Origin: Emiliania huxleyi CCMP1516
Taxonomy: Eukaryota; Haptophyta; Isochrysidales; Noelaerhabdaceae
DNA: 63,412 nt
Assembly (NCBI RefSeq): GCF_000372725.1
Contig: NW_005201421.1
Span: forward strand, 94,289 to 157,700
Reading direction: 5' to 3'
Below are positions 19,288-30,049 of this stretch, piece after piece. Position 1 is the first letter of the stretch. Every line of letters starts with the position of its first letter. Below the pieces are notes generated by a model. It was given only the letters and a program-made list of their open reading frames with translations. It ran no database searches and had not been told where the DNA came from. The position numbers and the translations under genes were made by a program.

Positions 19288-19816
19288 GGCTGGCAGAGCG
19301 GCGGCGCCCCGGCGGGAGAGGGGGGCGGAGCGGCCGGCACCGAGAGGCACTCTGGCGGGAGACGGAGGGGAGGGGGAGGGGGCCGGGGAGGGGAGGGAGA
19401 CGGGGTCGGTGGCTGGCTTTCGGCACGGCGGTGTCACATGGAATCCCATGCATGATGCAGCATCACATAACACACATGAACATGATGCATCCTAATACAT
19501 GATCCAGGCAGGCGTAGAGAGCGTGGCTGGTGGCCGGTGGCGGTGCGGTTTTTTACTATACGAAGTGGAGTCTGTCCGACGGCGACGCCCGCGGGTCAAA
19601 TGGAAAGGTGTAAGTCGTAACAGCCAACACGCCGCAAAGGCAAAACAAGAGCCAAAAATCTCGAGCCGTGTAACAGAAGATAAACACGCGCAGTGGCCGT
19701 GCACCGTTTTTAAATCCAAGGTGCGTCACACACACGGTCACACGACCGAGTCTCCGCAAAGGGTCCACCGTGGATGGAGATGGAGCGTGAAGTTGCATTC
19801 GTTGAAGAGGAAAGGC
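19288..19816. other. Non-coding gap after the ATR-SDR gene
   Basis: No supported gene. A G-rich tract at 19310-19410 is followed by a less GC-rich ATG/CAT-rich patch (19436-19505: CATGATGCAGCATCACATAA and similar) that may be 3' sequence. Confidence 0.35.
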
Positions 19817-20594
19817 TCAAAGCGAGCTGCTGGACCCCGCCATGGCCTCGTCGATGTGGCCGGTGCGCCCCTGCTTGCAGTAGAAGCAGACCTGCTCCGC
19901 CGGGTTCTTCTTCTCCGAGCGTACAGCCCGGCGTAGTGCAGATGTCGGCCACCGGCTCGGTTGGAGACACGTTCGGTGCCGGCGAGGAGGACGAGGTCGA
20001 GGCAGCAGACGAGGTGGAAGCCTGCGGATCGCCCTTGGCCTTGCACTGGCACGCGATAACCTCCCACCAGAAGAGGGAGCAGCGCGTCACCAAGTCGTCG
20101 TGGTCGGCAAAGGTGCCAGGGGAGAGGGTCTTGTGGCAGTAGAGCTCGTCCTCGTCGAACTCCTCAGGCATCGTGTCTGTGAAGAGGGTTGCGTGCATGT
20201 GCCATGTCGGCCTCGGCCCCGTCAGACAGGTTGACGTTGCGCAGGAAGATGAGCTGGTCGCGCCTTGTTGCGCTGCTCTTCGAGAGTTTGGGCTTCCTCC
20301 AGGCTCAGCTGCGAGACATCTCCGGCCAGCATCTGCGCCTCCAAGTCAGCAATACGCCGCCGCTCGAAGCTGCGCTCCCCATTGTTGGCGATCTGGAGGT
20401 CCTCGAGCTGCTTGATGTACGCGAAGGCGTCCCAGATGGAGTTTACGATTGTGTGAGATCCCACGAATCCGCGCAGCCAGCGCAGCCGATTGTATTGCTT
20501 CGTGGCCGTCGTCGGGGTTAGGGTCGCGGAATCCTGTTGTGAAACGAAAAAAGAAATGAACCCGGGCTGCCGCGAGAGAGTCGATTGTGGACAC
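19817..20594 (-). CDS. Hypothetical protein with frame breaks
   Basis: Reading leftward, a coherent protein emerges only if frames are changed. Blocks are RLRWLRGFVGSHTIVNSIWD..., QLIFLRNVNLSDGAEADMA, ATLFTDTMPEEFDEDELYCH... to CSLFWWEVIACQCK, and VCFYCKQGRTGHIDEAM, with a stop at 19817-19819. An acceptor (TTCACAACAG) precedes the first block. The breaks at about 20260 and 20195 are one- or two-base shifts. The last change, between about 20030 and 19920, could be an intron. No family is recognised. The last block has a CxxC-like pair. It may be a recent pseudogene or an assembly-damaged gene. Confidence 0.4.
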
Positions 20595-21804
20595 GATTCC
20601 CCCAGCTTGATGTCCTCAAATGCCCACAGAGTATACTGGTTGTGCTCACAGGTTGTGCTACATCAACAGGGGTGCAACTGAGAGGCTGCAACTAAGGAAC
20701 AGCGTTTTGCTGGGCGTGGTACCAGCGTACGGATGGACAAGCGTGGTACCAGCCTCGACAGGCCTCGACAGGCCTCGACAGGCCTCGACAGGCCTCGACA
20801 GGCCTCAACAGGCCTCGACACCTCTATCCCTCGACAGCAGCTCGACACCCTCGACACCGGGCCTCGACACCTCGACACCAGGCGGGGCTCAGATCGCCCC
20901 CGCAGCGATATGGGTAGCACTGACCGATATGTAGCACCACCAGGCGTTATGGTACTTGGTAGCGGCGCCGATATGGTATCACCCCCAAGTGATATACCAC
21001 GGGGCGCTGTATAGCACCTTCCAGCGACAAGTATCGGCCGAGGTGATATGTTATCGGGGTGGGGCCATCTGCATCTCACCGCAGTTCTGAGGTGTCTTTA
21101 CCGTTTTTAAGCGTTAGACTTAGAGCCGTACGGGGTGTGGACCCTGAGTTGACCAGGGGTTGTGCGCCGGGCCCTCCTGCTCGGCTCCAGCGAGTAGACA
21201 AGTGTTGTCATCAACAGAGTAGAAGGATCTGACCTCGGGGCCGATGTGACCAAGCGCTGGTAGCGTGGTTTAACCTCACACCCATGGTCTCACAGTGTGC
21301 CGGCAGTCGCCGAGCAGTGTCGCTCACACAACGAGCCGCAGCACAAGTGACTGAGGGCCAGTGAGGGCGAGCCCATCGCTGTCACAGCTGTGGCAGCCGC
21401 ACAGTAGGCTGTGTCAACTGTGCAGAGTGTGTGAGCAGCAGAGGAGCTGCTCTCCAAGCTTCAGGCGCAAAGAGCTGCATGCCACCGAAAGCGCTGTCGA
21501 GGTTCGCCGAGCGCGGCGCAGGTTGGAGGACACCGTCACCGACGAGCGCGTTGGAGTATTCACTCCGGACAAAGACGGCGACACGCACACGAGCTGCGGC
21601 CGTGTCGCCGTCATAGCGGCGAGGCGCGGGACCGTCTGTGGCGAAGTGGGTCGCGTCCTCCGATTTCCTCAACTCACGGTCCGCTCCCTCTAACGCGTAA
21701 GTTCCTGACACTCGACGGCTCTCTATGCTCTCTATCTCTCTCTCGTTTGAACACGTGCCTTTGATTTGAAAGAGAAAAAATCTAAACACGCAAGCCGTGG
21801 CGGC
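20595..21804. other. Non-coding region with minisatellite
   Basis: No supported gene. It holds the 20755-20819 minisatellite and related AGCTCGACACC/CCTCGACACC fragments to about 20880. A GATAT-rich stretch with repeated TAGCACC follows at 20905-21060. The rest is featureless. Confidence 0.4.
20755..20819 (+). repeat. CCTCGACAGG minisatellite
   Basis: About six 10-bp units of CCTCGACAGG, one with an A for G change, grade into CTCGACACC-type copies. It lies outside any gene I can define. It has CTCGA rather than the CCGAG core of the intronic arrays. Confidence 0.85.
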
Positions 21805-23243
21805 TCACGCAGACGAGAGGGGGGGGAGGCGGCCAGCCTCGTGCAGGACTCGCAGCAGCCGGTTGGCTTGGCTGAGGAGCCCGCCGTCGGGTTCGAGAGA
21901 GAGGGTGTTGTGCGCGGCCTGGAGCATCGCGACCAGCGTCCCTTTCGGGAGGGAGAGCGCCGAGCGGATCGTCTCCACCTTGACCAGCAGCGGCAGCTCC
22001 TTCTCGGCGGCGGCGGCGACGGCGGTGGAGGCAACGGCGACGGGGGTAGCTGCGGCGGCTGCAGCGGCGGAGGCGGGCGCCGTGGCGGGAACAGTGTGCG
22101 CCGCGAGGAGCTGCTCTAGCCGTGCAACCTTCTCCGGCAGCTGCGCGGGCGGGTGGGAGGCGGAGGCTGCGGCGGAGGGGGTGACGCCGCGCGTCTCGAG
22201 AAGCGCCTGCACGGCACCCTCGACGGCGACGACCCGCCCAAAGATGCCCCCGCTCGCCGCCCGCCCGCCGGCCGCCCCTCCGCTCGACTCAACGTACTCC
22301 TCGAGCGCTTCGAGCCGAGCTATGATCGTGCCAGCGTCGCTGGGAATAAAGGGGCGCGGCGCGGCGGAGGCGGTGGAGGAGGCGGTGCGAGGCGGCGGCT
22401 CCGTCCCGGCGGGGCCCGCGGTTCCCCCTCCTCCCGCGCCTCGCGCCCCTCTGCCGGCCAAATCTGCGCCCCGCAAGACCTCGACCTCGATGAGGCCACA
22501 CGCATCGCGCAGCGCCTGGAGAAGGGGCATCCGCGAAGGCTCAGGCGGGGAGGGGCGCTCCGGGGGGCGAGCCCCTCGCCTCGCCGCTCGCTGCCTCGGT
22601 CGCCGCCTTGTGGCCCCACACGGGCGTACCGTTGACGGCGAGGACCTGGTGGGGGGGGGGGGGGGGGTGCCGTGGACGCGTCGTGGACACACGTGCCCCG
22701 GGGGTACGCGTGGCCGTCCAGAGGCGCGAGGACCGTGTCTGCGGCGCGGAGCCTTCCCTCGGCGAGCCCGCCCGGCAGCACCTGCAGGAAGGCTCCGAGG
22801 AGCTTCCGAGAAGAGTCCTCGCCTTGCCGACGGCGGTCCCTGCCCCGGCAAGCGCCTCCGAGACGCGAGGGTGTGTGTCGACGGCGCCTACGGGAGGGGG
22901 TCCGAGCAGGTTCCGAGAAGGTTCGCAGGCGGCGATGATGCGTGTCGCAGGCGCCAGTCAGCCGCACTCCCCACCTGGGCACCCGCGCGCATTCCGACTC
23001 CGCTGGCCGCTGGAACCAAATCGAGAGCTTTTTGGAGGAGGAGCTCGAGGTGTGGCACGAGGCGTCCGACGCCTGACGCCCGCAGCTGCGAGCGGGGCCC
23101 GCCGACGAGGCGGAGGCGGAGGCGGAGGCGGAGGCGGAGGCGGAGGCGGAGGCGGAGGCGGAGACAGGAGCCCTGCCCTCCCGTCCGCTGCGAGCGGCCA
23201 CAGAGGCGAACGAGGGCACGGCGGCCCGCGTCGTCGAAGGGGG

Positions 23244-23304
<61 letters not shown>

Positions 23305-24539
23305 TGCCGCTGGGTGAGCCAAGCAGAGGCGACGCCCGAGCTGCCGGCCGGCCTCGAGCTGCTGTGCGCCTCGGCTGGAGCGGAGGCGGCGGTGGCGGAG
23401 GGGCCGGCGGAGGCGCCGGCCGCCGCCGCAGCTGCCATCCTCGCGGCGGCCGCCTGGGAGAGGAAGGAGGTCCTCTCCTTCCCCTCCTCTCCCTCCTCCT
23501 CCGCCTCCTCCTCCGCCGCCCCGTCTGCCCCCGCGCCGCCCGCCTCGGGCGCACGCTCGGGCGCGCCCTCGGGCGCGTACACATAGAGACCGCGCTCCTG
23601 CCGGATGCCGGGCAGACGCTCGAGCACCAGCGCCGGGCTGACGTAGCCGATCCCACTCTCCTTCGCCGCCGCCACGCAGAGGCTCCTCAGAGCCGTGTCT
23701 GCGATCAGCCTGCCGGCGGCGAGGCCTTGCTCTTCGCCGGCGCGCAGCTTGTCGACCAGCTGGCGGTGCAAACGCCCTCCGTGCAGCTTGGCCGCCAGCT
23801 GGGCCGCCACCGCCCTCTCCGACCGCCCGTGCTCCTTCCGCTGCGCCTTCTCCTGCGCCTTGTCCGCCTTCTCCTGTGCCTCCTGCCTCTCGTCCACGAG
23901 CGCAGCCAGGTCGGAGAAGCTCGCGGCGGCGCCGTCGCGCCAGCGGCGCTGAATCCGCGTCGCCGCCTCCACCATAGTCTTTGGCTTCACGCCGTACACT
24001 TCGGCCAGCTGACGCTTCGCCTTGGCCCGCGCCTTGGTCCCCGGCTCCGCCGCGCACAGCTCGGCGAGGGCGGGGAGGATGGGGGAGGGCGGCACGCCCA
24101 TCGCGGCGGCAGCGGACACCGCCGCCGCCCCCTGAGCCCCGTAGGCGCTGTCCGCGTGCATCATCCCTCGCCCGTTCGGCCGGAGAAAGCCGTGGAGCAT
24201 CCCTCGCCCGTCGTAGAGCGGCATCGCGCCAGGCGGGAGCGCAGCCATGGAAGGAGGGCCCATGTGCGGCCCCATCATCGGGCCCATCAGAGGCCCCATC
24301 GGCGAGATGCCAAAGTGCGGCGGCATGGCGGGGGGAGGGTACATCATCGGTGAGGGCCCCATCGCGGGCCCCATCACCGACTGCACGCCGGGAACCTGGT
24401 TATATGCACCACAGCGGCCGCACACCACGCTCGGCGCACCGCTCGGGACGACGAGAGTGGTGTGGCACCCGAAGCAGCCGAGGTAGGCGGAGTAGACGGG
24501 CGAATACTGGCCGGGGGCTGCGGGCGCGGGGGGGCGCAT
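21805..24539 (-). CDS. LSD1-type zinc finger, IQ-like and PDZ protein
   Basis: The ATG at 24539 gives MRPPAPAAPGQYSPVYSAYL, then an LSD1-type zinc finger (CFGCHTTLVVPSGA...VCGRCGAYNQVPG). A Met/Pro/Gly-rich region follows, then an IQ-like helix (EAATRIQRRWRDGAA), a charged coiled coil, a poly-Ala tract encoded by about 19 CTG-frame triplets, and a Ser-Ala repeat. Last is a PDZ domain split by introns (IWFQRPAES...WGVRLTG, then VLPGGLAEGRLRAADTVLA, then VNGTPVWGHKAATEA...LIEVEVLRG), with a C-terminal tail to a stop at 21805. The intron 22733-22647 begins GTCCTCGCGCCTCTGGACGG and the next exon begins GTCCTCGCCGTCAACGG, again a diverged copy. PDZ domains bind C-terminal peptides. LSD1-type fingers occur in plant-lineage regulators. 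A precise role cannot be assigned. Confidence 0.7.
23109..23163 (-). repeat. Coding hexanucleotide repeat (GCCTCC)
   Basis: About nine GGAGGC units on the plus strand encode the Ser-Ala repeat of the LSD1/PDZ protein on the minus strand. Confidence 0.9.
23244..23303 (-). repeat. Coding CTG/CAG trinucleotide repeat
   Basis: About 19 uninterrupted CTG triplets on the plus strand are read as poly-alanine (GCA) on the minus strand inside the LSD1/PDZ gene. A pure array of this length is likely to vary in length. Confidence 0.9.
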
Positions 24540-24839
24540 TTGGAGGCCCTTTCCGGCACCCAGCGCGGCACGACAGCGGGCGCGAACAGAGACTGATCGA
24601 GTACGGTTCGTTGTGAAGTGGGCGCGCCACCCAACGAAGAGCCTAGGTAGGTGCGGATCGGCAAGGCGCAACCCATCTTTTTGCCTTATTATATCATCCT
24701 TGGGTTGTGATCTAAGAACTTGAAAGCAACCACGCACCACGGGGCCCTTGCTGTCTAGAAATATATACGCGCGACCTCCCGCGAGCGCGGCGGGATCGGA
24801 ATTGCGGCCGGAGGGAAGGGCGAGCCGCCGCCGCCGCCG

Positions 24840-25160
24840 CCATACCATCAGCGACGACGACCGCGGCTCGCCCCAAACGCCAGGCGCTGGATCGGCAGTA
24901 GGGCTCGGGCGGCGCAGCGTAGGCCTCGAGCCACACGAGTCGCCGACACAACCCCCCCTCATCGACGTGATGGCAGCACCCGCTGCCGGCCGATGCAAGC
25001 TGCCGCCTCCACCGCACCAGCGACACTGGCCGCGGCTCGCCGCCACGCGCCGGCTCGGAAGAGGGGCTGTCGGCAGCGCAGCAGAGCGGCACGCCTCGTC
25101 ATTCGAGCAGCACCAGCCCCCCTCTTCGACGTGACGGCCGCTCTCGGAGCCGGCCGGTGC
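24840..25160 (+). repeat. Degenerate tandem repeat of about 160-170 bp
   Basis: Two units share ordered blocks: ACCxxCAGCGACxA..CCGCGGCTCGCC, then AxGCxxxGGCxCGG, then GTCGGCAGCxxAGxG, then CCCCCCTCxTCGACGTGA. The second unit starts near 25010. Similarity is partial, so the boundaries are approximate. Confidence 0.5.
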
Positions 25161-25613
25161 GCGCTCGACCCACGCCCCCCCTCGCACAGCAGACTGGCAC
25201 GAACTAGCACAGAGAAGAAAAGGTGGTGGCGGGGCCGCGGCTGAAAATGGCTAGGAGGGGAGGTCGGGCCCCGCGCCCGTCGGATGATCATCGGAAGGCG
25301 AACAAGAGGAAGAACTCAGAGGAGAGGGGAGCCTCATCCGGAGTGAGGATGAGGACCTTGCGCGAAGGGGCCCTGAGCGGTGACGTCGTGTGAGAGTACG
25401 CGTCGTGTTCATGTCTGGTGTTCATTATAGCTCCGAGTAGAGGGGGGGCGGTCTGCTGCTAGGGGAAACCCGGAGCGCGGAGCCAACCCTCGGAGACCCG
25501 TGTTTACTTTTAAGGCCCTTTCCCTGCGAACGCGCACCCCCGGGGCTAGGGCTCTCTTGCCCGCAACCCGATCCCGATCATCCGGCCCGCTGGGTGCGCT
25601 TCTTAGCTCCCCG

Positions 25614-25747
25614 GCCCTGGATGTGAGGCTGATGACTGCACTCCAAGTGCTCCAAAGTGCTCACCGACACAGGTTCGACCCGGGTAGAAGAATTTTAGAA
25701 CTAACTCTTCCTCCGACACTGGGCACGGGACTGGCGCGCACTCTGGC
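25614..25747 (-). repeat. Reversed copy of the promoter-associated module
   Basis: Read on the minus strand it contains GTGCGCGCCAGTCCCGTGCC and, after an unrelated insert, GGAGCACTTGGAGTGCAGTC followed by ATCAGCCTCACATCCAG. These blocks also occur in the modules at 52909-53094 and 54689-54875. No gene starts close downstream in this orientation; the nearest is at 24539. Confidence 0.7.
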
Positions 25748-26911
25748 GCTATAACAGTAGAAGAATACGTGGCTGGGTCCACAGCGATTGTAGGAGAGCG
25801 CAACCAGTAGGAGGCCCGCGCCTGCCCCCGTGCCGCCGGGTGCAACCTGTCCTATACGAGAGAGGAATCCCTGGGACCCTGTCGTGTGGGTGAACCCTGC
25901 CCAGCCCCCCTCCGTGTCGCGATGCGCTCCCCGCTCCCGTTCCCCTGTGTCCCTGATCGTCCTTCCAAGATCCTGCTCGTGCAGGTGGGGACCCTGTCCC
26001 TCTCCCACCCCTCGTTTGGCGTGCCCGTTTTATTTATTTATTTATAGGAAATTTGGGGGAACACTTGACGGTCGCGGCCTTCCGACTCGCGCCTCCGCCT
26101 CACTGGCACTATTGTAGCCCTGGCCGGTGCGCGTGTGGAGTTGAAGTTCCCGAGTGAAAATTCGAACGCGTTCTCTCACGGTGACCAAAAAATGTCCACC
26201 TCAGAGGCACCTCCGGAGGCAGGCCGCCGCACGCCGGCGACACAGCTCCAGCTGTCGAACTGACCCGCAGCTCCTCTCAGAGCGGAAACTGTGACGAAAG
26301 TTGACTGAGGCGGTTGTCAGGAACCATCATACGGATCACATGGTGGCTCTCTCATGACGGGAGACCGCCCGACCACTCCTGGGTGGCACTGCCACCGGTG
26401 TCGCTCGACGTCCTGTCGACAGCGTGCCGACAGCGACACAGACCATGTGGGACGCGTCGAGTATCGACCTCTACTGCTTACCCAGTCTTCGAGTGTATCC
26501 TGCCTGTGGTCCCACACCCACTGGTGTCCGTCTCAGAGACCGCAGGAGGTCATGAGGGTCGATGGGAGTGCCAACCCCACAATGCCTAAAGACCCAGCCC
26601 AGTACAAGTTTGCCCACTCGCGTATTAGAAGAAAATTTCGACCGTGTAGTCGGCCCGCGGGTCCCGCGCAGCTGCGCCGCCGCCAGCTCCACCGTGGAGG
26701 CTCCAGCCCAGCAGCCAGCACCGCTGCGTAGCGCGAACTCCCGCTAACGGAATCTTAACCCTGCACCTTTCCCTCTCCTTATAGAATTCCTACTCTACCC
26801 GCGAGCCCTGCGCTTGCCGGCGCCTCCGGCGCGCGCGCCTCTGGCTCTCCGGATTCCTTTCGTGCTAAAACTTTGACGCCATGTCGTCCGCGGTCGTCGC
26901 CGCCCCGAACC

Positions 26912-29756
26912 TCAAAACTGATCTACCGGCAAGTGAGCGGTGGGGAACGCGGCCTCCGCCGCCGCCTCCGCCGCTGTTGGCGGGGGCCGAGCGGCGCTGG
27001 CCGCCGCGGCCGCGGGGAGGTCCTGCTCCTGGCTGGCTGCAGCGGCGTCCTGCAGCCGCCTGTCGACCGAAGTGAGGAGCTGCTCGAGCCGCGCTAGCCT
27101 ATCGGCAAGCAAAGTCCGCCGTGCTCCCTCGGACCGACTTCCTCCCGGGGAGCCGCTCGAGCCGCGCTCGCCGCTGCTCAAGCGCGTGGAGCTGCGCCGC
27201 ACCGCCCCCGTCGCCGCCGCCGCCGCCGCAGCTGGTTGGCGGAATGGTCGCGGCGAGGAGGGGCGGGGTAGACCCGTTGGCGCGCGCCTACGGGCAAGGG
27301 CTCCGAGAAGGGTCCGGGACGGGGCGAGGAGGAGCGGGTTGGACCCGCCAGTCCTACTACCGACGGCGGCGTGGCGGAGGGGCGGTGCGAGAAGCGGCCG
27401 GTCTCTGGGTCGCGGCAGCAGCCCATCTCCTGCGAAGTGGCCGCCAAGCAAGGGTGGGTGAGCCGAGTCAACCACGAGCGGTCTCTCTGCCGTGCTCTCT
27501 GCCGCGGGGTGGTGTGTGGGGGGGCGGCGAGGCGTCTGGACGGCCGTGTCGCCGCGGTGTCCGGGAAGTGTCCGGGAAGTGTCCTGGGAAGGAGCCGTGC
27601 GAGCCCTCTCCTGAGTCATGATCGAGATGATGGAGGAGAGGCCGACCACGCCGGTCAGCATCGCCATCGCCCCCACGAGCCGGCCCGCCGTCGAGAGAGG
27701 CACGAGATCGCCTGCGCTCAGCCAGTCCAGTCCGCCAGCCTTACTACTCTCGGGCACATCTCGGGCACATCTCGGGCACATCTCGGGCACATCTCGGGCA
27801 CATCTCGGGCACATCTCGGCTTCAGCTCGCCATACCCCACCGTCGTCACCGTCACCAGCGCCCACCAAATCCCGTCACGCACCTGCAGCCGAGGTGCAGC
27901 CGAAGTGCAGCCGAAGTGCAGCCGAGGTGCGGCCGAGGTGCGGCCGAGGTGCGGCCGAGGTGCGGCCGAGGTGCACCGACTGGAAGGGCGCCAAGCGGCA
28001 CTCCCCTTCCTCCTCCTCCTCCCCGCCTGGCTCGACGCGGCCCTCGCACTCCGCCCCGGCCACCTACTCACGAGTCGCCAGCTGGGGGGGGGGGGAGACT
28101 CGCACGCCGTACCGCCCCGGCCCGCCCACCCACACGCCGCCGCCGGGCGAGCCGCCCGCCACGAAGGCGCCCGCCTGACGGCGAGGATCGCGGTACGCTG
28201 TCCTCTTGACAGAAGGCGCTCAGCCTTTCCTGTAGTCTCGGAAGCGTCTCGGAAATGTCTCGGAAATGTCTTGGAAGCGTCTCGGAAGCGTCTCGGAAAG
28301 CGCAACGCGTAGCCGAGACGAGATGAGAACAGGCGGGCCGAGATGCGCCGAGATCGTACCCGCGCCTCCGCGTGGAAGACGAACCCTCCCAGGATCAGGT
28401 TCTGCAGCATGAGGAAGAAGAGAAGCAGCCGCAGCGCGGGCAAGCAGCGGCGGACGCACGCGGCGAGGGCCTTGCGAGAGGACGCGGGGAGGCGGGCGAG
28501 GGGTAGCCGAGAGGTAGCCGCGATGCAGCCGGGAAGCAGCGGCGGACGCGCCAACCTCTCGCCTGATCTCGCCTGATCTGTCCTGATCTGTCCTGATCTG
28601 TCCTGAACTCGGCGGATCTGGCCTGATCTCGGCGGATCTGGCCTGATCTCGGCGGATCTCGGGCCTGCAGCTCGGAGGACTCTTTTGCGAAGCGGAGCAG
28701 CCGAAGGATGCGGACGAGGCGCAGCACGCGGACCATCGCCAGGAAAGCCTAGGGTTAGGGTTAGGGTTAGGGTTAGGGTTAGACGAGGCGCAGCACGCGG
28801 ACCATCGCCAGGAAAGCCTGGCGGGCTGGCGAACTAAGGAGTGTGCACTGCTCGCTGGGCGGAGACCGCGGGCCATCGCGGGGAGGGCCTGGTGGGCGGT
28901 GGGAGGTGCCTCGGAGGAGTCTCGGAAGTGCCTCGGAGTGTCTCGGACGCGTCTCGGGCGTGCCTGCGGGAGGAAGAAGAGGACGAGGCCGATCCAGAAG
29001 GGGAGGATCGCCGCGAGGTCGATGACCATCATCGGCTGCTTGGCGAGGCGCAGCCGCGCCTGCCACCCATGGAGAGTGGAGGAGAGGGCTCAATGAGAAG
29101 TGACTCCTCGCGCCTCGCCTCGTAAGGCTGAGCTGCGCCTGGCAGGCGGACGCGGGAGGCGGCTGCCTATAGGGTGTGGCCACGGGCAGGTCATCGGAAT
29201 GAGCCGGCAACCGCCCAGTTGGGGAGGGCGCGGGCTGCGGCCTCCGCCCGTCCTCCTCCGCCGCCTCGTCGCCACGCCCGTCGGGGGCGACGATGATGCG
29301 AGTGATGTACTCTGCCGTGAAGCCGACAGCGACCAGCGCGTCGATGAGCCGCCAGCCGGGCCACGACGCCATCGCCGGCTCGGATTGGAGGACAAAGCAG
29401 AGGGTGGAGACGAGGATCGCGCCGAGGATGAGCTACACGCAACAGGGGGTCCTCTCTCAAAAGGCGTCATCACAGCGGCACGTGGGCAGGCTCGGATCCT
29501 ACTGTGCGCCCGTCGGGTCCGTCACTCTTGATGTGCTAGTCGCTTCTCTCCCAACGTGGTGGAGAATTCTTTTGCTCACCCAGTGCACAACGAGTGCCGC
29601 GCGTGACGAGGACGGCCGGTTGAGCAGGTCGTGGATCGCGGCGCGGTGTGTCGGCGCCCGGATGAGCGAGTTGGTAGCGACGGCGCTCGTGAGCGGCGGC
29701 GTGAGGTTGGAGAGCGGCGCGCTGCGTAGCGGGGCGCCGACGTACTCGCTTGACAT
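26912..29756 (-). CDS. Voltage-gated potassium channel (six-transmembrane)
   Basis: Exon 1 is 29756-29580 (MSSEYVGAPLRSAPLSNL...), ending in LLNRPSSSRAALVVHW at a GTGAGC donor. Exon 2 from 29432 gives S1-S2 (LILGAILVSTLCFVLQSE, LIDALVAVGFTAEYITRI). Later exons give S3 (MMVIDLAAILPFWIGLVLFF), S4 with regularly spaced arginines (AFLAMVRVLRLVRILRLLRF, exon 28748-28665), S5 (LRLLLFFLMLQNLILGGFVF, exon from 28470) and the pore helix and filter (VRDGIWWALVTVTTVGYG, exon 27882-27831). Exon 27711 onward gives DLVPLSTAGR and S6 (LVGAMAMLTGVVGLSSIISI). A low-complexity and coiled-coil tail runs to a TGA at 26912. TVGYG is the K+ selectivity signature. The exon between S5 and pore is provisional. Several introns are GC-AG and carry minisatellites or telomeric repeats. 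Confidence 0.85.
27755..27819 (-). repeat. Minisatellite in the K+ channel filter intron
   Basis: About six units of GGGCACATCTC (CCGAGATGTGC in the sense strand) lie in a GC-AG intron (27830-27712) that splits the codon for the last glycine of TVGYG. The sense strand carries the CCGAGAT core. Confidence 0.9.
27890..27972 (-). repeat. Minisatellite in the K+ channel pore intron
   Basis: About eight units of GCAGCCGAGGT/GCGGCCGAGGT (ACCTCGGCTGC in the sense strand) form most of the intron ending at 27883, just before the pore-helix exon. They share the CCGAG core. Confidence 0.9.
28560..28662 (-). repeat. Minisatellite in the K+ channel S4-S5 intron
   Basis: Interleaved units of CTGATCTCG, CTGATCTGTC and GGCGGATCTGGC make up the first part of the intron after the S4 exon. 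In the sense strand they contain GCCGAGATCAGG, again a CCGAGAT core. Confidence 0.85.
28749..28963 (-). repeat. Compound intron with telomeric repeat before the S4 exon
   Basis: TTAGGG units (28750-28780) lie between two perfect 38-bp copies of S4 coding sequence (28713-28750 and 28782-28819). In the sense strand the telomeric filler reads CCCTAA and ends CCCTAG, supplying the acceptor. The donor is GC at 28963. Splicing joins FFLPQ to AFLAMVRV in frame. Confidence 0.9.
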
Positions 29757-30049
29757 GGGCAACCGCGGCTTCAACTTTTACATGAGAAAACCAGTCTCGG
29801 CCAAAAGGGCGGCGCCTCGTTGTGCCGCCTCCGCCTCCATGTGTTGATTGATCACGCCGACGCCCAACCTGAGGGAGGGTGTAGATGATGTAGAATGTAT
29901 CGCGCGCCTTGCTAGAGCGCTGTAGAGCTGTAGAGCTGTAGAGCGCTGAGCAAAAACCTGAAACGCCACCCAGGCCGCGCTGGGGCGCTCAGAGATAAAA
30001 CCTCTTCGCTAACTAACCATCACGCACTCAGCAATCACAAGGCAAGGCA

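Larger units (their letters stand above)
24540..26911. other. Large non-coding region
   Basis: No supported gene over about 2.4 kb. It contains a degenerate tandem repeat (24840-25160), a reversed copy of the promoter-like module (25614-25747), a TTTATTTATTTATTTATAGG tract at 26029-26048, and otherwise unremarkable sequence. Short open frames here lack coding character. Confidence 0.4.

Noticed and set aside
21382..21789. Minus-strand frame of 135 codons
   Set aside because: No motif, no joinable exons and uneven composition. Kept as non-coding.
24840..25160. Satellite or centromeric repeat
   Set aside because: Only about two degenerate units are present, too few to call a satellite.
25665..25690. 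tRNA-like B box (GGTTCGACCC)
   Set aside because: No matching acceptor, D or anticodon arms can be drawn around it on either strand. It lies within a dispersed repeat.
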